Part shown: positions 26,599 through 36,087 of the stretch, one piece after another
Position numbering within the stretch: the first letter of the stretch is position 1
Layout: each line of letters starts with the position of its first letter
Assembly (NCBI GenBank): GCA_002480565.1
Contig: DLCK01000020.1
Span: forward strand, 1-64,000
Length of the DNA: 64,000 nt
Source of the DNA: Phycisphaerales bacterium UBA7800
GTDB lineage: Bacteria > Planctomycetota > Phycisphaerae > Phycisphaerales > Phycisphaeraceae
Reading direction: 5' to 3'
Notes under the pieces: model-generated
Seen by the model: the letters and a program-made list of their open reading frames with translations, nothing else
Databases searched by the model: none
Told to the model about the DNA's origin: nothing
Position numbers and translations under genes: made by a program

Positions 26599-27519
26599 TC
26601 AAGCCGGATCACCCAATAATGGGCGAAGGTGTCCGTCGGTCTGTTGTAATTGCTCAACGGCCTGTTCATTTGATAGTTGTAGCTTATTCATGACCAAGGC
26701 GACTTTGACTTGCCCGTGGGCTTGATCCAACAATTCGAATGCAGCCTTGCGATCCAACTGACACTGTTTAACCAGCATCCGTGCAGCGCGGTCACGCAAC
26801 TTGGCGTTGGAGGCTTTGACGTCAACCATAAGATTACCCCATGCCTTACCACGCTGAACCATCACCGCAGTGGTGATCATGTTCAGCGCCAGTTTGGTTG
26901 CGGTGCCTGCCTTCATGCGGGTCGAACCCGTGAGTACTTCCGGGCCAACCGGCAATGCAATGAGATGATCAATCTCAACAGGTAATGGCGTCGGTAAATC
27001 CACACAGCAAAGCATCGCCGTCGCTGCCTGACACTGCTTGGCATAATCCAAAGCACCCCAGACATAGGGTGTGGTGCCGCCTGCTGCGATTCCTAGCACG
27101 CAGTCATTGACCGTTAATTTCAGTTCCTCCAACGCAGCAATACCCCCCTGCTCAATGTCCTCTGCTCCTTCACTGCTTTTGCGTAATGAACCATCACCGC
27201 CTGCGATGATCCCGACTACTTCACTTGGATCAGAGCAAAATGTCGGCGGGCATTCCGAAGCATCCAACACCCCCAGTCGCCCGGACGTGCCTGCGCCGAT
27301 GTAGATCAAGCGTCCGCCCTTTTTCATGCGTCGAGTGACCTCTTCGACCAACTTGCCGATCTCAGGAATCCGTTGGCCGACGATGATGGGAACCTGCTGA
27401 TCCTGTGTATTGATCGTCTGTAACAATGTGTTCACATCTTGAGCATCCAGATCATGCGACGCATCAAGCTGTTGCTCAGTCATCAAGTGGCCACGGTCGG
27501 TGGGTTGGGTATCGGACAT
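26599..27519 (-). CDS. murQ: N-acetylmuramic acid 6-phosphate etherase
   Basis: The 306-residue product cleaves the lactyl ether of MurNAc-6-phosphate, giving GlcNAc-6-phosphate and D-lactate. The SIS-fold motif IYIGAGTSGRLGVLDASECP and the segment RKSSEGAEDIEQG, which holds the catalytic Glu, are intact, as is VLTGSTRMKAGTATKLALN. ATG 27519 (MSDTQPTD) lies 42 bases downstream of the anmK stop; the open frame continues upstream into anmK but gives no better start. Together with anmK and ampG it forms a peptidoglycan recycling locus. Confidence 0.95.
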   Translation of the reverse strand: MSDTQPTDRGHLMTEQQLDASHDLDAQDVNTLLQTINTQDQQVPIIVGQRIPEIGKLVEEVTRRMKKGGRLIYIGAGTSGRLGVLDASECPPTFCSDPSEVVGIIAGGDGSLRKSSEGAEDIEQGGIAALEELKLTVNDCVLGIAAGGTTPYVWGALDYAKQCQAATAMLCCVDLPTPLPVEIDHLIALPVGPEVLTGSTRMKAGTATKLALNMITTAVMVQRGKAWGNLMVDVKASNAKLRDRAARMLVKQCQLDRKAAFELLDQAHGQVKVALVMNKLQLSNEQAVEQLQQTDGHLRPLLGDPA

Positions 27520-27560
27520 CATGACTTTCCAAATCGAATCAGCATCATGTGGTGATGCAA

Positions 27561-28685
27561 CTATTGTTTTGTGTTGATCCACGCCCCTGCCACGCCCGGA
27601 GTCCTGGCGCCTGTGATTTGTGGCAAGGTAATCGGGACACCATCCTGACTCAAAACGCCAAGCACTGCCATGCCCATCGCTTCACGCATGGTGACGGGAA
27701 TGCCAAGTTCATCACTTAACAGTACCGGGCAACGCACATGTTCTCGGATGCGATCCACCAGTAAAACATGTTGCGATGATCCACCTGCGAGGATCAGTTG
27801 CGTGGACGGGTCATTACCAACTTCCTTGGCCAACTGGCGTGCCACCGCATCGACAGCAGCGTAAAGCAGATCATATGGCGACCCCTTCACGGAAGATAAA
27901 ACCGATGCGACCCATTGGCCATCAAAGTCCTCTCGGCCTGTGGTTCGTGGCAATGGCCTTTGGAAAAAGGCAGCGTCGCGAATCACTGGCAAAAGGTCAA
28001 GCCCCGACTTACCCTTCGCAGCCAATCGCCCTGCTTCATCAAACGGCACACCATCAAAGAGCCTTTGCACCAACCCATCAAGCAGCAAATTGCAAGGCCC
28101 AATGTCCATGCCACGGATATGAGTCAACGATGATTCACTGACACCTGCTGGCAGTAACGTGATATTACATATCCCCCCCAGATTGGCGATCACTCTGCGA
28201 TGAGCCGGATCACGATAAAGTATCCAATCAGCCAAGGGAGTGATTGGTGCACCATTTCCCCCGGCAATCAAGTCCGCCTGACGCAGATCGTAACAGACGG
28301 ACACATCAAGCTCACGAGCAATCGGCCATGGATCAATGAGTTGCCAACTCATATTTTTTTCAGGCAGATGGCGAATGGTCTGGCCGTGGACGATGACCGC
28401 ATCAAGCTGCTGGGCATGTTGCATGCTTGCTATGGACTGAGCATGAAACATCCCGAATTGCCGTTGGATTTGGAGAATTTCAGAAGGTTTGACGAGGCTG
28501 TCATCTGCAAGTTTACGCAGTGACTCCGCCAGATCGCCAAGGTTGAAACTGCCCTGTTGCAGTAGTGTTGCCGACAAGTTCAAACCATGCCCATCAATGC
28601 CCACGATGGCGATGTCCAGTCCGTCCAATGATGTGCCGGTCATGCAGCCAGCGAAGATTCTGGTAGTCTTTGTTGAAGGACTCAT
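27561..28685 (-). CDS. anmK: Anhydro-N-acetylmuramic acid kinase
   Basis: The 374-residue product phosphorylates and opens 1,6-anhydro-MurNAc to MurNAc-6-phosphate, the MurQ substrate. Family motifs: AGCMTGTSLDGLDIA at the N-terminus (ATP phosphate loop), VIVHGQTIRHLP, ANLGGICNITLLP, and LILAGGSSQHVLL. It is the first gene of anmK-murQ. Its start (ATG 28685) lies only 16 bases from the divergent ampG start, so promoters must lie within the opposing coding regions. Met codons also occur at 28703. Confidence 0.95.
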   Translation of the reverse strand: MSPSTKTTRIFAGCMTGTSLDGLDIAIVGIDGHGLNLSATLLQQGSFNLGDLAESLRKLADDSLVKPSEILQIQRQFGMFHAQSIASMQHAQQLDAVIVHGQTIRHLPEKNMSWQLIDPWPIARELDVSVCYDLRQADLIAGGNGAPITPLADWILYRDPAHRRVIANLGGICNITLLPAGVSESSLTHIRGMDIGPCNLLLDGLVQRLFDGVPFDEAGRLAAKGKSGLDLLPVIRDAAFFQRPLPRTTGREDFDGQWVASVLSSVKGSPYDLLYAAVDAVARQLAKEVGNDPSTQLILAGGSSQHVLLVDRIREHVRCPVLLSDELGIPVTMREAMGMAVLGVLSQDGVPITLPQITGARTPGVAGAWINTKQ

Positions 28686-28701
28686 CACCACAGGATACCG
28701 C

Positions 28702-29967
28702 ATGTCAGAACGTAAGGAATCCAATCTCTATTTCAACCGACTCATGGGCGGCTTAATGCTATTGGGTTTTGCGTCAGGTTTGCCCGGTCAATGGTCGATC
28801 CTGGGATCACCTTTACAGGCATGGCTCGCGGATATGGATGCTGGTGAACGGGCCTTGGGTAGGTTGACATTGATTGGTATCCCCTACAGTTTGAACTTCC
28901 TTTGGGCGCCGCTGATCGACCGATTTGGCGTGCAGTTTTTTGGACGATATGGTCGCCGGCGGGATTGGCTGCTGCTGGTTCAAATGCTTTTGGTCTTCTG
29001 CGTGGCGATGCTGGGTTTGCTTGGTCCTCAGACAAGCCAGGACAGTTGGATGCCACTGATTGTGCTGGCGATTTGCGTCGCTTTTTTCTCAGCCACTCAG
29101 GACGTGGTGGCCGACGCTTACCGCACGGATGCTTTGGGTGAACACAATGGTGCTGCCGGTGCTGCGGTGTTCGTCAACGGATATCGCATTGCCATGGCTA
29201 TTGGTGGTGGCGGGACGATGTTCTTTGCCGATCGTTTGGGGTGGCAATGGGTTTTCCTGATTCTTGCAGGACTGATGGCTATCGGCTTATTGGGGACGCT
29301 GCTCTGCCCACGGTTGGATGATGAGGCTCAAAAAGCCCCTGCGACACTTGCCGATGCGGTGGTCTTGCCGGTGGTCGACTTCTTTTCCAAGCATCAACTC
29401 TCAGGCCTATTGATCCTGGGATTTGTGGTCTGCTTCAAATTGCCTGACGCGACGTGTCGGGTGATGGTGACGCCACTATTACAAAAGGAATTGGGATTTT
29501 CCAAGGATGTGATTGGTGCCAACCAGTTCTGGCTTGGGATGATCATGACCATCATCGGCGCCATGCTTGGCGGATACCTGATGTCCAAGCTTGGCTCGCG
29601 CAAGGCGATTTGGCTGGCGATGGTTTTACAGATAGTCAGCAACTTCGGCTTTGTGATTCTGGCGTCAAATTCGGCAGATACCATGCTGCTTGCCGGAGTG
29701 GTCAGTGTCGAAGCGATATGCTCAGGGATTGCGACGGTCTGCTTTATCGCGTTTATCATGGCGCAGTGCAACAAGCAGTTCTCTGCCACGCAGTATGCCC
29801 TGTTTACCTCGCTAAATGCCTTGACGGGCACGGTCGCAGGATCGCTGACAGGTGACGCGGTTTTAGCAGTCGGTTATCAGACGTTCTTTGCGCTGACTGT
29901 GAGTTTTGGACTACCTGCAATGGTGCTGTTTGCCATCATTGGGCAACTTCAACGCCGTCGGCTGTGA
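28702..29967 (+). CDS. ampG: AmpG-like muropeptide MFS transporter
   Basis: The 421-residue product is a 12-helix major facilitator. AmpG features are present: LGFASGLPGQWSILGSPLQAWL in helix 1, IPYSLNFLWAPLIDRFG, GRRRDWLLLVQMLL, and FFSATQDVVADAYRTDAL. AmpG imports anhydro-muropeptides. The neighbouring anmK and murQ make the assignment convincing. AGGA precedes ATG 28702; the longer open frame from 28489 is antisense to anmK. It starts 16 bases from anmK, divergently. Confidence 0.9.
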   Translation: MSERKESNLYFNRLMGGLMLLGFASGLPGQWSILGSPLQAWLADMDAGERALGRLTLIGIPYSLNFLWAPLIDRFGVQFFGRYGRRRDWLLLVQMLLVFCVAMLGLLGPQTSQDSWMPLIVLAICVAFFSATQDVVADAYRTDALGEHNGAAGAAVFVNGYRIAMAIGGGGTMFFADRLGWQWVFLILAGLMAIGLLGTLLCPRLDDEAQKAPATLADAVVLPVVDFFSKHQLSGLLILGFVVCFKLPDATCRVMVTPLLQKELGFSKDVIGANQFWLGMIMTIIGAMLGGYLMSKLGSRKAIWLAMVLQIVSNFGFVILASNSADTMLLAGVVSVEAICSGIATVCFIAFIMAQCNKQFSATQYALFTSLNALTGTVAGSLTGDAVLAVGYQTFFALTVSFGLPAMVLFAIIGQLQRRRL

Positions 29968-30092
29968 ACTTTGCGATCAAATAAGACGTATAACAGTTAA
30001 CACAAGTGACATTGTTGCTGTTTTTTGCGCAAAGTGACTTGGTATATTTTACATAGGCTCCACAAAACCAATTAGATACGGACTTACTCCAC

Positions 30093-31091
30093 ATGAATCA
30101 AGCATCCGACTCCAATCAGAACAAACCTGCGGCAACGCAACCTCAGGAGCAATCCAACTGGCCGTTTATCGTCCGCCTGCTGGTCATTGCTGCGATCACC
30201 GTGGTGGTGGTTTATGGTGTCTGGTGGGGTGCCCTGTACACCATGCAGGACAAGCTGATCTTCCCGGTGGATCAGGTTCCCAAGCCGGCCTCGCGTCAGC
30301 CTCGATTTGCCAACACGTTGGTTCTGACTTTGGAACTTGAAGATGGTGGCAAGAATGAAGCCTGGCTCATCCCCGGTCGTGGGGTCACACAAGCCAACCC
30401 CGCCCCGCTGGTGGTGTTCTTCCATGGCAATGCCGAGATCATTGATCTGCAGGATCAAATCGTCAACGAGTACACCAAGCGTGGCATCAATGTCCTGCTG
30501 CCAGAGTATCGTGGCTATGGTCGCTCGTCGGGTAATCCAGGTCTTGTGACGATTGATGAAGATTGCAAGCAGTTCTATGACACGGTGATCAAGTTGCCGA
30601 TTGTGGATCCGACAAAGATTGTGTTTCACGGTCGCTCAATCGGTGGAGCTGTGGCTGGACAACTGGCCATCACCCGTCAACCTGCGGGACTGATTCTTGA
30701 ATCCACATTGGCGAACATGGCAAAGATGGCCACCGACCGCGCTGCCCCCGGATTCCTGGTCAAACATAAGTACATCACGGACCAAGTGGTTGCCAAACTC
30801 AAATGCCCCCAACTGATCATGCACGGATCGGTGGATGATATTATCCCCGTTGACCATGGGCACTTACTCCAGCAGGCAAATCCCAACGCGACATATGTCG
30901 AGTTTGATGCCGGTCACAATGATTTCCCAGGCATGAACAATCTGCCAGCGTACTGGAGCCAAATCGACAAACTCCTTGGCGAAGTTGGCATTGACCCAAC
31001 AGTCAAACCGCTGCCCAAAGCAGCCAATCCAGCAGCAGAAGCAACCGCACCCCAGACTGCCACACCCGCAGAATCAACCCCTGCCAAGTGA
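30093..31091 (+). CDS. Membrane-anchored alpha/beta hydrolase
   Basis: The 332-residue product has one N-terminal transmembrane helix (about residues 26-48, FIVRLLVIAAITVVVVYGVW) and an alpha/beta hydrolase domain. HGN (oxyanion region, VVFFHGNAEII), nucleophile in FHGRSIGGA (G-x-S-x-G), Asp in GSVDDIIPVDH and His in GHNDF form the catalytic set. The pattern is that of BEM46/ABHD13-like hydrolases. The C-terminal tail is rich in Ala, Pro and Thr. Substrate is unknown. It is a lone gene between ampG and the hybrid kinase. Confidence 0.9.
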   Translation: MNQASDSNQNKPAATQPQEQSNWPFIVRLLVIAAITVVVVYGVWWGALYTMQDKLIFPVDQVPKPASRQPRFANTLVLTLELEDGGKNEAWLIPGRGVTQANPAPLVVFFHGNAEIIDLQDQIVNEYTKRGINVLLPEYRGYGRSSGNPGLVTIDEDCKQFYDTVIKLPIVDPTKIVFHGRSIGGAVAGQLAITRQPAGLILESTLANMAKMATDRAAPGFLVKHKYITDQVVAKLKCPQLIMHGSVDDIIPVDHGHLLQQANPNATYVEFDAGHNDFPGMNNLPAYWSQIDKLLGEVGIDPTVKPLPKAANPAAEATAPQTATPAESTPAK

Positions 31092-31261
31092 TTGCGATTT
31101 ATCATCAGCTAACAACCATTGCTGCACTTTAGTCATCGAAAGGCTTATCAACACACGACCCTCCGTGACACTCGCTATACTGTTCACTCTCAACCGGGAA
31201 ACAGATAAAACGGTAAAAAGGTAAGCAACCAAGTCATCGGGGTGAAAGGTGACAGAAGCTG

Positions 31262-33835
31262 ATGGCCTCGGAAATTGCTCGTAACCCGGAATATGTCTCA
31301 ACCGACCTGGCATTGCGGCTACGGAATCTGAAAATCGGATTCCTGCTCACGCTGTTTTTCGTCCCAGCAGGTAACTGTCTGGAATGGTTTGTCTATCCGC
31401 AGCACATCAAGGAATTCCTGCTGACGCGATTAGGCTTTAACGTCCTGCAACTGCCTTTTTTTGCACTGCTGTTCTATCCCATTGGAAAGAAGCACGTCAA
31501 ACTGCTCTGTCATATCTGGCCACTGATTCCCGTGGTCATGGTCAGCTGGTTGATCTATCGCAGTGAAGGTTCGGTCTCGCCTTACTATGCGGGGTTGAAC
31601 CTGATGGTCATCGTCGCCTGCTTTTTGATCCCCTTTACGTGGATTGAAGCGATGTTCTATTGCACGATGACGCTACTGACTTATGTCATCGCCTGCTTCA
31701 TGCATGACCAGACTGCTGTGGATTACTGGCGGATACTGCTTAACAACCTGTACTTCATCTCCGTCACCGGCGTGATCTGTGTGGTGGCATGTTACTTTCT
31801 GACACTAAAACGCCAGGAAGACTTTCGCCTGCGACATGAGTTGGCCAAACGAAACAAACAGCTTGCTGAATTGGATCGCATCAAGTCCGACTTCTTTGCC
31901 AATGTGAGTCATGAATTCCGTACACCGTTGACCTTGATCCTTGCACCGGTCGAGGAGATGCTCAACAACTCAAGCAATCTGCCCGACTCCACCAAACAGA
32001 CACTTGGCCTAGTTCGACACAATGCTCTGCGACTGCTTAAGCTCATCAATGACTTACTGGAAATCATCCGGCTTGAAGGCAAAGCCGTCACACTTGATCG
32101 CCGACCATTGGATCTTGTTTCCATGGTCAAAGGACTCTGTGAATCCGTCCGTCACCTGGCTCAATCCAAGAAATTATCACTTGAATGCGTCTGTCAAAAA
32201 GAGACAATTACCGTGTCCGGCGATTGGGATCGACTTGAAAAGGTTTTCTTGAACCTGCTGACCAATGCCATCAAATTCACCAATAGCGGCGATCGCATTA
32301 CAGTGTCCATTGACTGCGATGACCAGCAGGCAATCATCACCATTACCGACACTGGCATTGGTATTGCCAAGCAGGATTTATCCAACATCTTCGAACGCTT
32401 CAAGCAGGTTGACAGTTCCTCGACCAGGCGATTCCAGGGACTTGGTCTTGGGCTAGCACTGTCACGCGAACTGGTCCTTGAGCACGATGGCGAGCTTTCG
32501 GTCACCAGTGAACAAGGCCAGGGCACGAGCTTTTGTGTCACCTTGCCGTTGCTCAAATTCCAGACGTCCACTGACATTCAACACAGCGGTGACGAGTCCG
32601 ACGCCATTCAAACCATGATGCGCAAGGCTCAACAATCCGCTACCCAATCTGCAAGTCCAACCGACACGACCAGCCAGGAAGTTGGCAGTGGCCAGTATCA
32701 GATTCTAGTCGTCGATGACGAACCGGAAATGCGCTCGTTTCTGGTCTCCACATTGTCCGAAGAGTACCGTGTGCTCCAGGCTAGTGATGGACTTGAAGGT
32801 TTGGCTATCGCACAGTCACAGCAGCCGGACCTGGTTTTACTGGACCTGATGATGCCCGGTCTTAACGGCTTGGATGTCTGCGAGAAACTCCGTGCCAATG
32901 AATCGCTAGCGGACATGAAAATCGTGCTACTCACGGCCCGTGCAGATGAGCAGTCCAAGCTCGATGCCCTGCGTCGTGGCGGTGATGACTTTATCACCAA
33001 GCCCTTCGGCACCGTGGAACTGCGAACGCGACTGAGCAATCTGCTCAAAACCGTATCCTTGCAAAAAGACCTCCGGCAACGCCACGAGGAGTTGCAACGG
33101 ACGATGGCTATGTTGCAGGCCACCGAAGCCCAATTGATCCAAAGTAAGAAAATGAATGCCTTGGGATCACTGGCAGCAGGACTGTTGCATGAAATCAACA
33201 ACCCGCTGAACTACACACTAATGGCATTGCAGATGCTCGATGAGTCGCTTGGGGAATTGGCTGACGAAGACAAACAGACACTTGCTGACATTCATCAGGG
33301 CATGCAGCGCATCGGTGAAATTGTCAGTGATCTGCGAAGCTTTGCCTATCCTGATCAGGCGAATGTGGGAGAAGTCTGCAAGGTACATGATGCGTTGACG
33401 ATGGCGTTGCGATTCACTGCTCATGAACGAAATCAGATCGATATGCAGATCACGGTCCCCAAGGATTTACAGGCCATCGCTTCTCGATCACAACTTACGC
33501 AGGTGTTGGTGAACCTGCTGCAGAACGCCATCGCGGCTGTGAGCCAAGTCGCAGATCAACGCAAAGCCACCATCAAAATTTCAACTTCTCTGGCGGATAA
33601 GCAAATCGCGATTACAATACATGACAATGGCGTTGGGATTGTCCCACAAAAGCTGCCTCACATATTCGACCCATTTTTCACCACCCATGAAGTAGGTGGC
33701 AACCGTATGGGACTTGGACTGAGCATTTGTCACGCCATTATTGAAAAGTTGGACGGAACCATCAGCATTGACAGTGAACCCAATGCATGGACCCAATTCA
33801 CAATCAACCTGCCAAGTGCAGACCAGGGGGCGTAA
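31262..33835 (+). CDS. Hybrid sensor kinase with two kinase cores around a receiver
   Basis: The 857-residue product has about six N-terminal transmembrane helices (about residues 25-180), then a HisKA with H217 in NVSHEFRTPLTLIL, HATPase (NLLTNAIKFT, GLGLGLALSREL), a receiver domain (ILVVDDEPEM, phosphorylatable Asp in LVLLDLMMPG, Lys in TKPFG), a coiled coil, and a second HisKA/HATPase (LLHEINNPLNYT, NLLQNAIAAV, FDPFFTTHEVGGNRMGLGLS). Kinase-receiver-kinase is an uncommon order. The response regulator gene follows at once (stop 33835, ATG 33837), so both are co-translated. The signal is unknown. Confidence 0.93.
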   Translation: MASEIARNPEYVSTDLALRLRNLKIGFLLTLFFVPAGNCLEWFVYPQHIKEFLLTRLGFNVLQLPFFALLFYPIGKKHVKLLCHIWPLIPVVMVSWLIYRSEGSVSPYYAGLNLMVIVACFLIPFTWIEAMFYCTMTLLTYVIACFMHDQTAVDYWRILLNNLYFISVTGVICVVACYFLTLKRQEDFRLRHELAKRNKQLAELDRIKSDFFANVSHEFRTPLTLILAPVEEMLNNSSNLPDSTKQTLGLVRHNALRLLKLINDLLEIIRLEGKAVTLDRRPLDLVSMVKGLCESVRHLAQSKKLSLECVCQKETITVSGDWDRLEKVFLNLLTNAIKFTNSGDRITVSIDCDDQQAIITITDTGIGIAKQDLSNIFERFKQVDSSSTRRFQGLGLGLALSRELVLEHDGELSVTSEQGQGTSFCVTLPLLKFQTSTDIQHSGDESDAIQTMMRKAQQSATQSASPTDTTSQEVGSGQYQILVVDDEPEMRSFLVSTLSEEYRVLQASDGLEGLAIAQSQQPDLVLLDLMMPGLNGLDVCEKLRANESLADMKIVLLTARADEQSKLDALRRGGDDFITKPFGTVELRTRLSNLLKTVSLQKDLRQRHEELQRTMAMLQATEAQLIQSKKMNALGSLAAGLLHEINNPLNYTLMALQMLDESLGELADEDKQTLADIHQGMQRIGEIVSDLRSFAYPDQANVGEVCKVHDALTMALRFTAHERNQIDMQITVPKDLQAIASRSQLTQVLVNLLQNAIAAVSQVADQRKATIKISTSLADKQIAITIHDNGVGIVPQKLPHIFDPFFTTHEVGGNRMGLGLSICHAIIEKLDGTISIDSEPNAWTQFTINLPSADQGA

Positions 33836-33836
33836 C

Positions 33837-34859
33837 ATGAGCACAAACACAACTACCAATCAGTTGATTCTCTATGTCGATGATGAAGAGCAGGCGTTGA
33901 AATATTTCGACAAGATTTTCTCCAAACACTTTGATGTGATTACCGCAGCAAGTACGGATGAAGCCTTGGAGATTCTTGAGCACAAGGCCTCACAGATCGC
34001 TGTTCTGATCACCGACCAGCGTATGCCCAAACGCTCTGGCGTGGAGCTGCTGGCTCAGGTGCGTGAGCAATACCCGCATATTGTTCGGATTCTCACCACA
34101 GCCTATGCGGAGCTGGATAATGCGATTGATGCGGTAAATCGGGGTGAAATTTTCCGCTACATCACCAAGCCCTGGAACATTGCTCAACTCAAAACAACAC
34201 TCAGTCAGGCATTGGAAATGCAGTATGCCAAACCTGAGTGTTCATACGCCATTGCCCCTTATGCGATTCTTGCTGCGGGACTTTCGGGACGGTTTCGTGG
34301 CTGTAAGTTGGCTGTGTCCAAACTCATTGAACACTGGCCGGCACCGTCGGCAATCAACGATCCGACTTCAACTGCGGCGTTTGTCAATCTCGCTGACACT
34401 CTTAATCATGCCAGTTCCGCGATGGATGACGATCTGACGCTGGTCGCACTTGAAGAACAAATTTCGCATGCCCCGGGCTTTGCAGGCAAGGTCACTTCCG
34501 AAGACCGCAGTGGTGCAATTCGCTTTGTAGCCAATGCTCGATTGATGCAGGCCACTCTTGAAGCACTGGCTCGAATCAGTCAAAATTCTGAAGCAGCTGA
34601 TCAAAACGTTGATCTGAAATCAGAAATCAGAAACAAGGTCCCCGGCATCGTCATTACATGGCAGATCATGCCCATGGGAGGAAGCGATGACATCCCCGTC
34701 AACTGGTCGCCTGACCTGCTGATGGTCTACCTGTTTACCATCCACCACGGGGGACAGGTTGCTGTGAATCATCCATCCATCGAGTTGTGGATACCCCAGT
34801 CTCCACGCGATGTGGATGTAAAACGCCATATGGACAATTGGCTGGTTGACTTGATTTAA
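33837..34859 (+). CDS. Response regulator with uncharacterised C-terminal domain
   Basis: The 340-residue product has an N-terminal receiver domain (about residues 7-125): ILYVDDEEQAL, LITDQRMPKRSG (phosphorylatable Asp), TTAYAELDNAIDAVN and FRYITKPWN, the RpfG-like variant. The rest, about residues 130-340, is not recognised; no HD-GYP or DNA-binding motif is seen. Start: ATG 33837 after CAGGGGGCG. It begins two bases after the hybrid kinase stop, so it is probably its partner. Confidence 0.9.
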   Translation: MSTNTTTNQLILYVDDEEQALKYFDKIFSKHFDVITAASTDEALEILEHKASQIAVLITDQRMPKRSGVELLAQVREQYPHIVRILTTAYAELDNAIDAVNRGEIFRYITKPWNIAQLKTTLSQALEMQYAKPECSYAIAPYAILAAGLSGRFRGCKLAVSKLIEHWPAPSAINDPTSTAAFVNLADTLNHASSAMDDDLTLVALEEQISHAPGFAGKVTSEDRSGAIRFVANARLMQATLEALARISQNSEAADQNVDLKSEIRNKVPGIVITWQIMPMGGSDDIPVNWSPDLLMVYLFTIHHGGQVAVNHPSIELWIPQSPRDVDVKRHMDNWLVDLI

Positions 34860-34882
34860 AACAGCTCGTTGAATCGAACATA

Positions 34883-35851
34883 TCAGTCCACATTGACTTG
34901 ATGTCGCTTGCACATTTGCTCACATCGATCAACGAGCATTTCAATGAGTTCAACCGGCTGCACGACAGTTAATCGCTCGTGATACTCCCAAATCCAATCC
35001 GCGATTTCCTTAAGCCCATCGACTTCAAAACACATTTCACATTGCCCATCACAGAGCATGCGATAGGTCTGAGTGTGGTGCCAATTGATACTCGTCATCA
35101 CAGCAGCATGTTGGGCATCAACATTGATTTTAATTTGATAAATCTGTCCTTCAGGCCGCCAACGCCATGCCTTGCCCAGATACTGGTTGATCTCAAAGTC
35201 AACACGTCGAAAAACTGTATCCGTCAAGCGAATTTGAGACAGTGATGTCAGCGGGATTGTTCGCATGGCACTTCCCGGGTGAACAACCGCCACCAGCAAC
35301 CACTGGCAATCCGAACAAATCAAGTGATGCGGATGCAACCGCAGATCATGCTCTTCATCAGCAGGTGACCGATAGGTACATGCCACGCAAAGCCTCTGAT
35401 CAATGGCGTTAAGGAACGTCGACACATTATCTGTTTGGATATCAGACTTGTCGGAGTTGGTCGCAATCACTGTGACAGAATCCAGCAATCCACGACAAAC
35501 TTCACGCACCGGCACCGAAAGACTGCACGTGATCTTTCGCAAGGCGCGAATTGCATCGGCACTGACATGGCTGTCAACATCCTTGGCAACGGTCTTAAGA
35601 AGTAATATCAAAGCACGAGCTTCAGATGATTGCAGATTGACTGGTGGAAGGTAATAAGTCGAGTTGACCTGATATCCTTTGCCTTGCTCATGGGTATAAG
35701 GAATCCCCGCATCACGCAACACTTTCAAATCACGAAACGCAGTCGAACGGCTAATGTTCAACTCATCCATGATCTCGTACAACTGCGTGCCAACCCCGGA
35801 TTGAAGGATGGTCACTAATTCGAGCAGTCGTGGGAGACGTTGATTTTCCAT
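34883..35851 (-). CDS. YafY-type WYL domain transcriptional regulator
   Basis: The 322-residue product has an N-terminal winged helix of DeoR type (ELVTILQSG, ISRSTAFRDLKVLRDAGIP, about residues 8-60) and a WYL-like sensor domain (about 130-310) followed by a WCX-like C-terminal part. The typical W-Y-L triplet is replaced around QWLLVAVVHPG. WYL regulators respond to nucleic-acid-like or small-molecule ligands. It is divergent from the GH36-like gene 236 bases away, which it may regulate. Confidence 0.85.
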   Translation of the reverse strand: MENQRLPRLLELVTILQSGVGTQLYEIMDELNISRSTAFRDLKVLRDAGIPYTHEQGKGYQVNSTYYLPPVNLQSSEARALILLLKTVAKDVDSHVSADAIRALRKITCSLSVPVREVCRGLLDSVTVIATNSDKSDIQTDNVSTFLNAIDQRLCVACTYRSPADEEHDLRLHPHHLICSDCQWLLVAVVHPGSAMRTIPLTSLSQIRLTDTVFRRVDFEINQYLGKAWRWRPEGQIYQIKINVDAQHAAVMTSINWHHTQTYRMLCDGQCEMCFEVDGLKEIADWIWEYHERLTVVQPVELIEMLVDRCEQMCKRHQVNVD

Positions 35852-36087
35852 GTAATTAATACATACGATTCAAACGAGCCGTCACACCGGAACCTCTCCG
35901 GACGCTTGAATTTCCGGGATACCCAGAAGCTAAAACATCTTAGCATCAAAAACAACATTTGCACCCATGAATTGAATCAACAGTCAACAATCTTCAAGAT
36001 GCTTAATTGGAGATAAAAACATATGATGTACTGTTATTTATCGAAGTCCTGCAGTCAAATGACTGAGCCTCAACGAAAGAAGTACAA

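Noticed and set aside
28489..28701. N-terminal extension of AmpG
   Set aside because: This part lies inside anmK on the other strand; the AmpG family starts near 28702.
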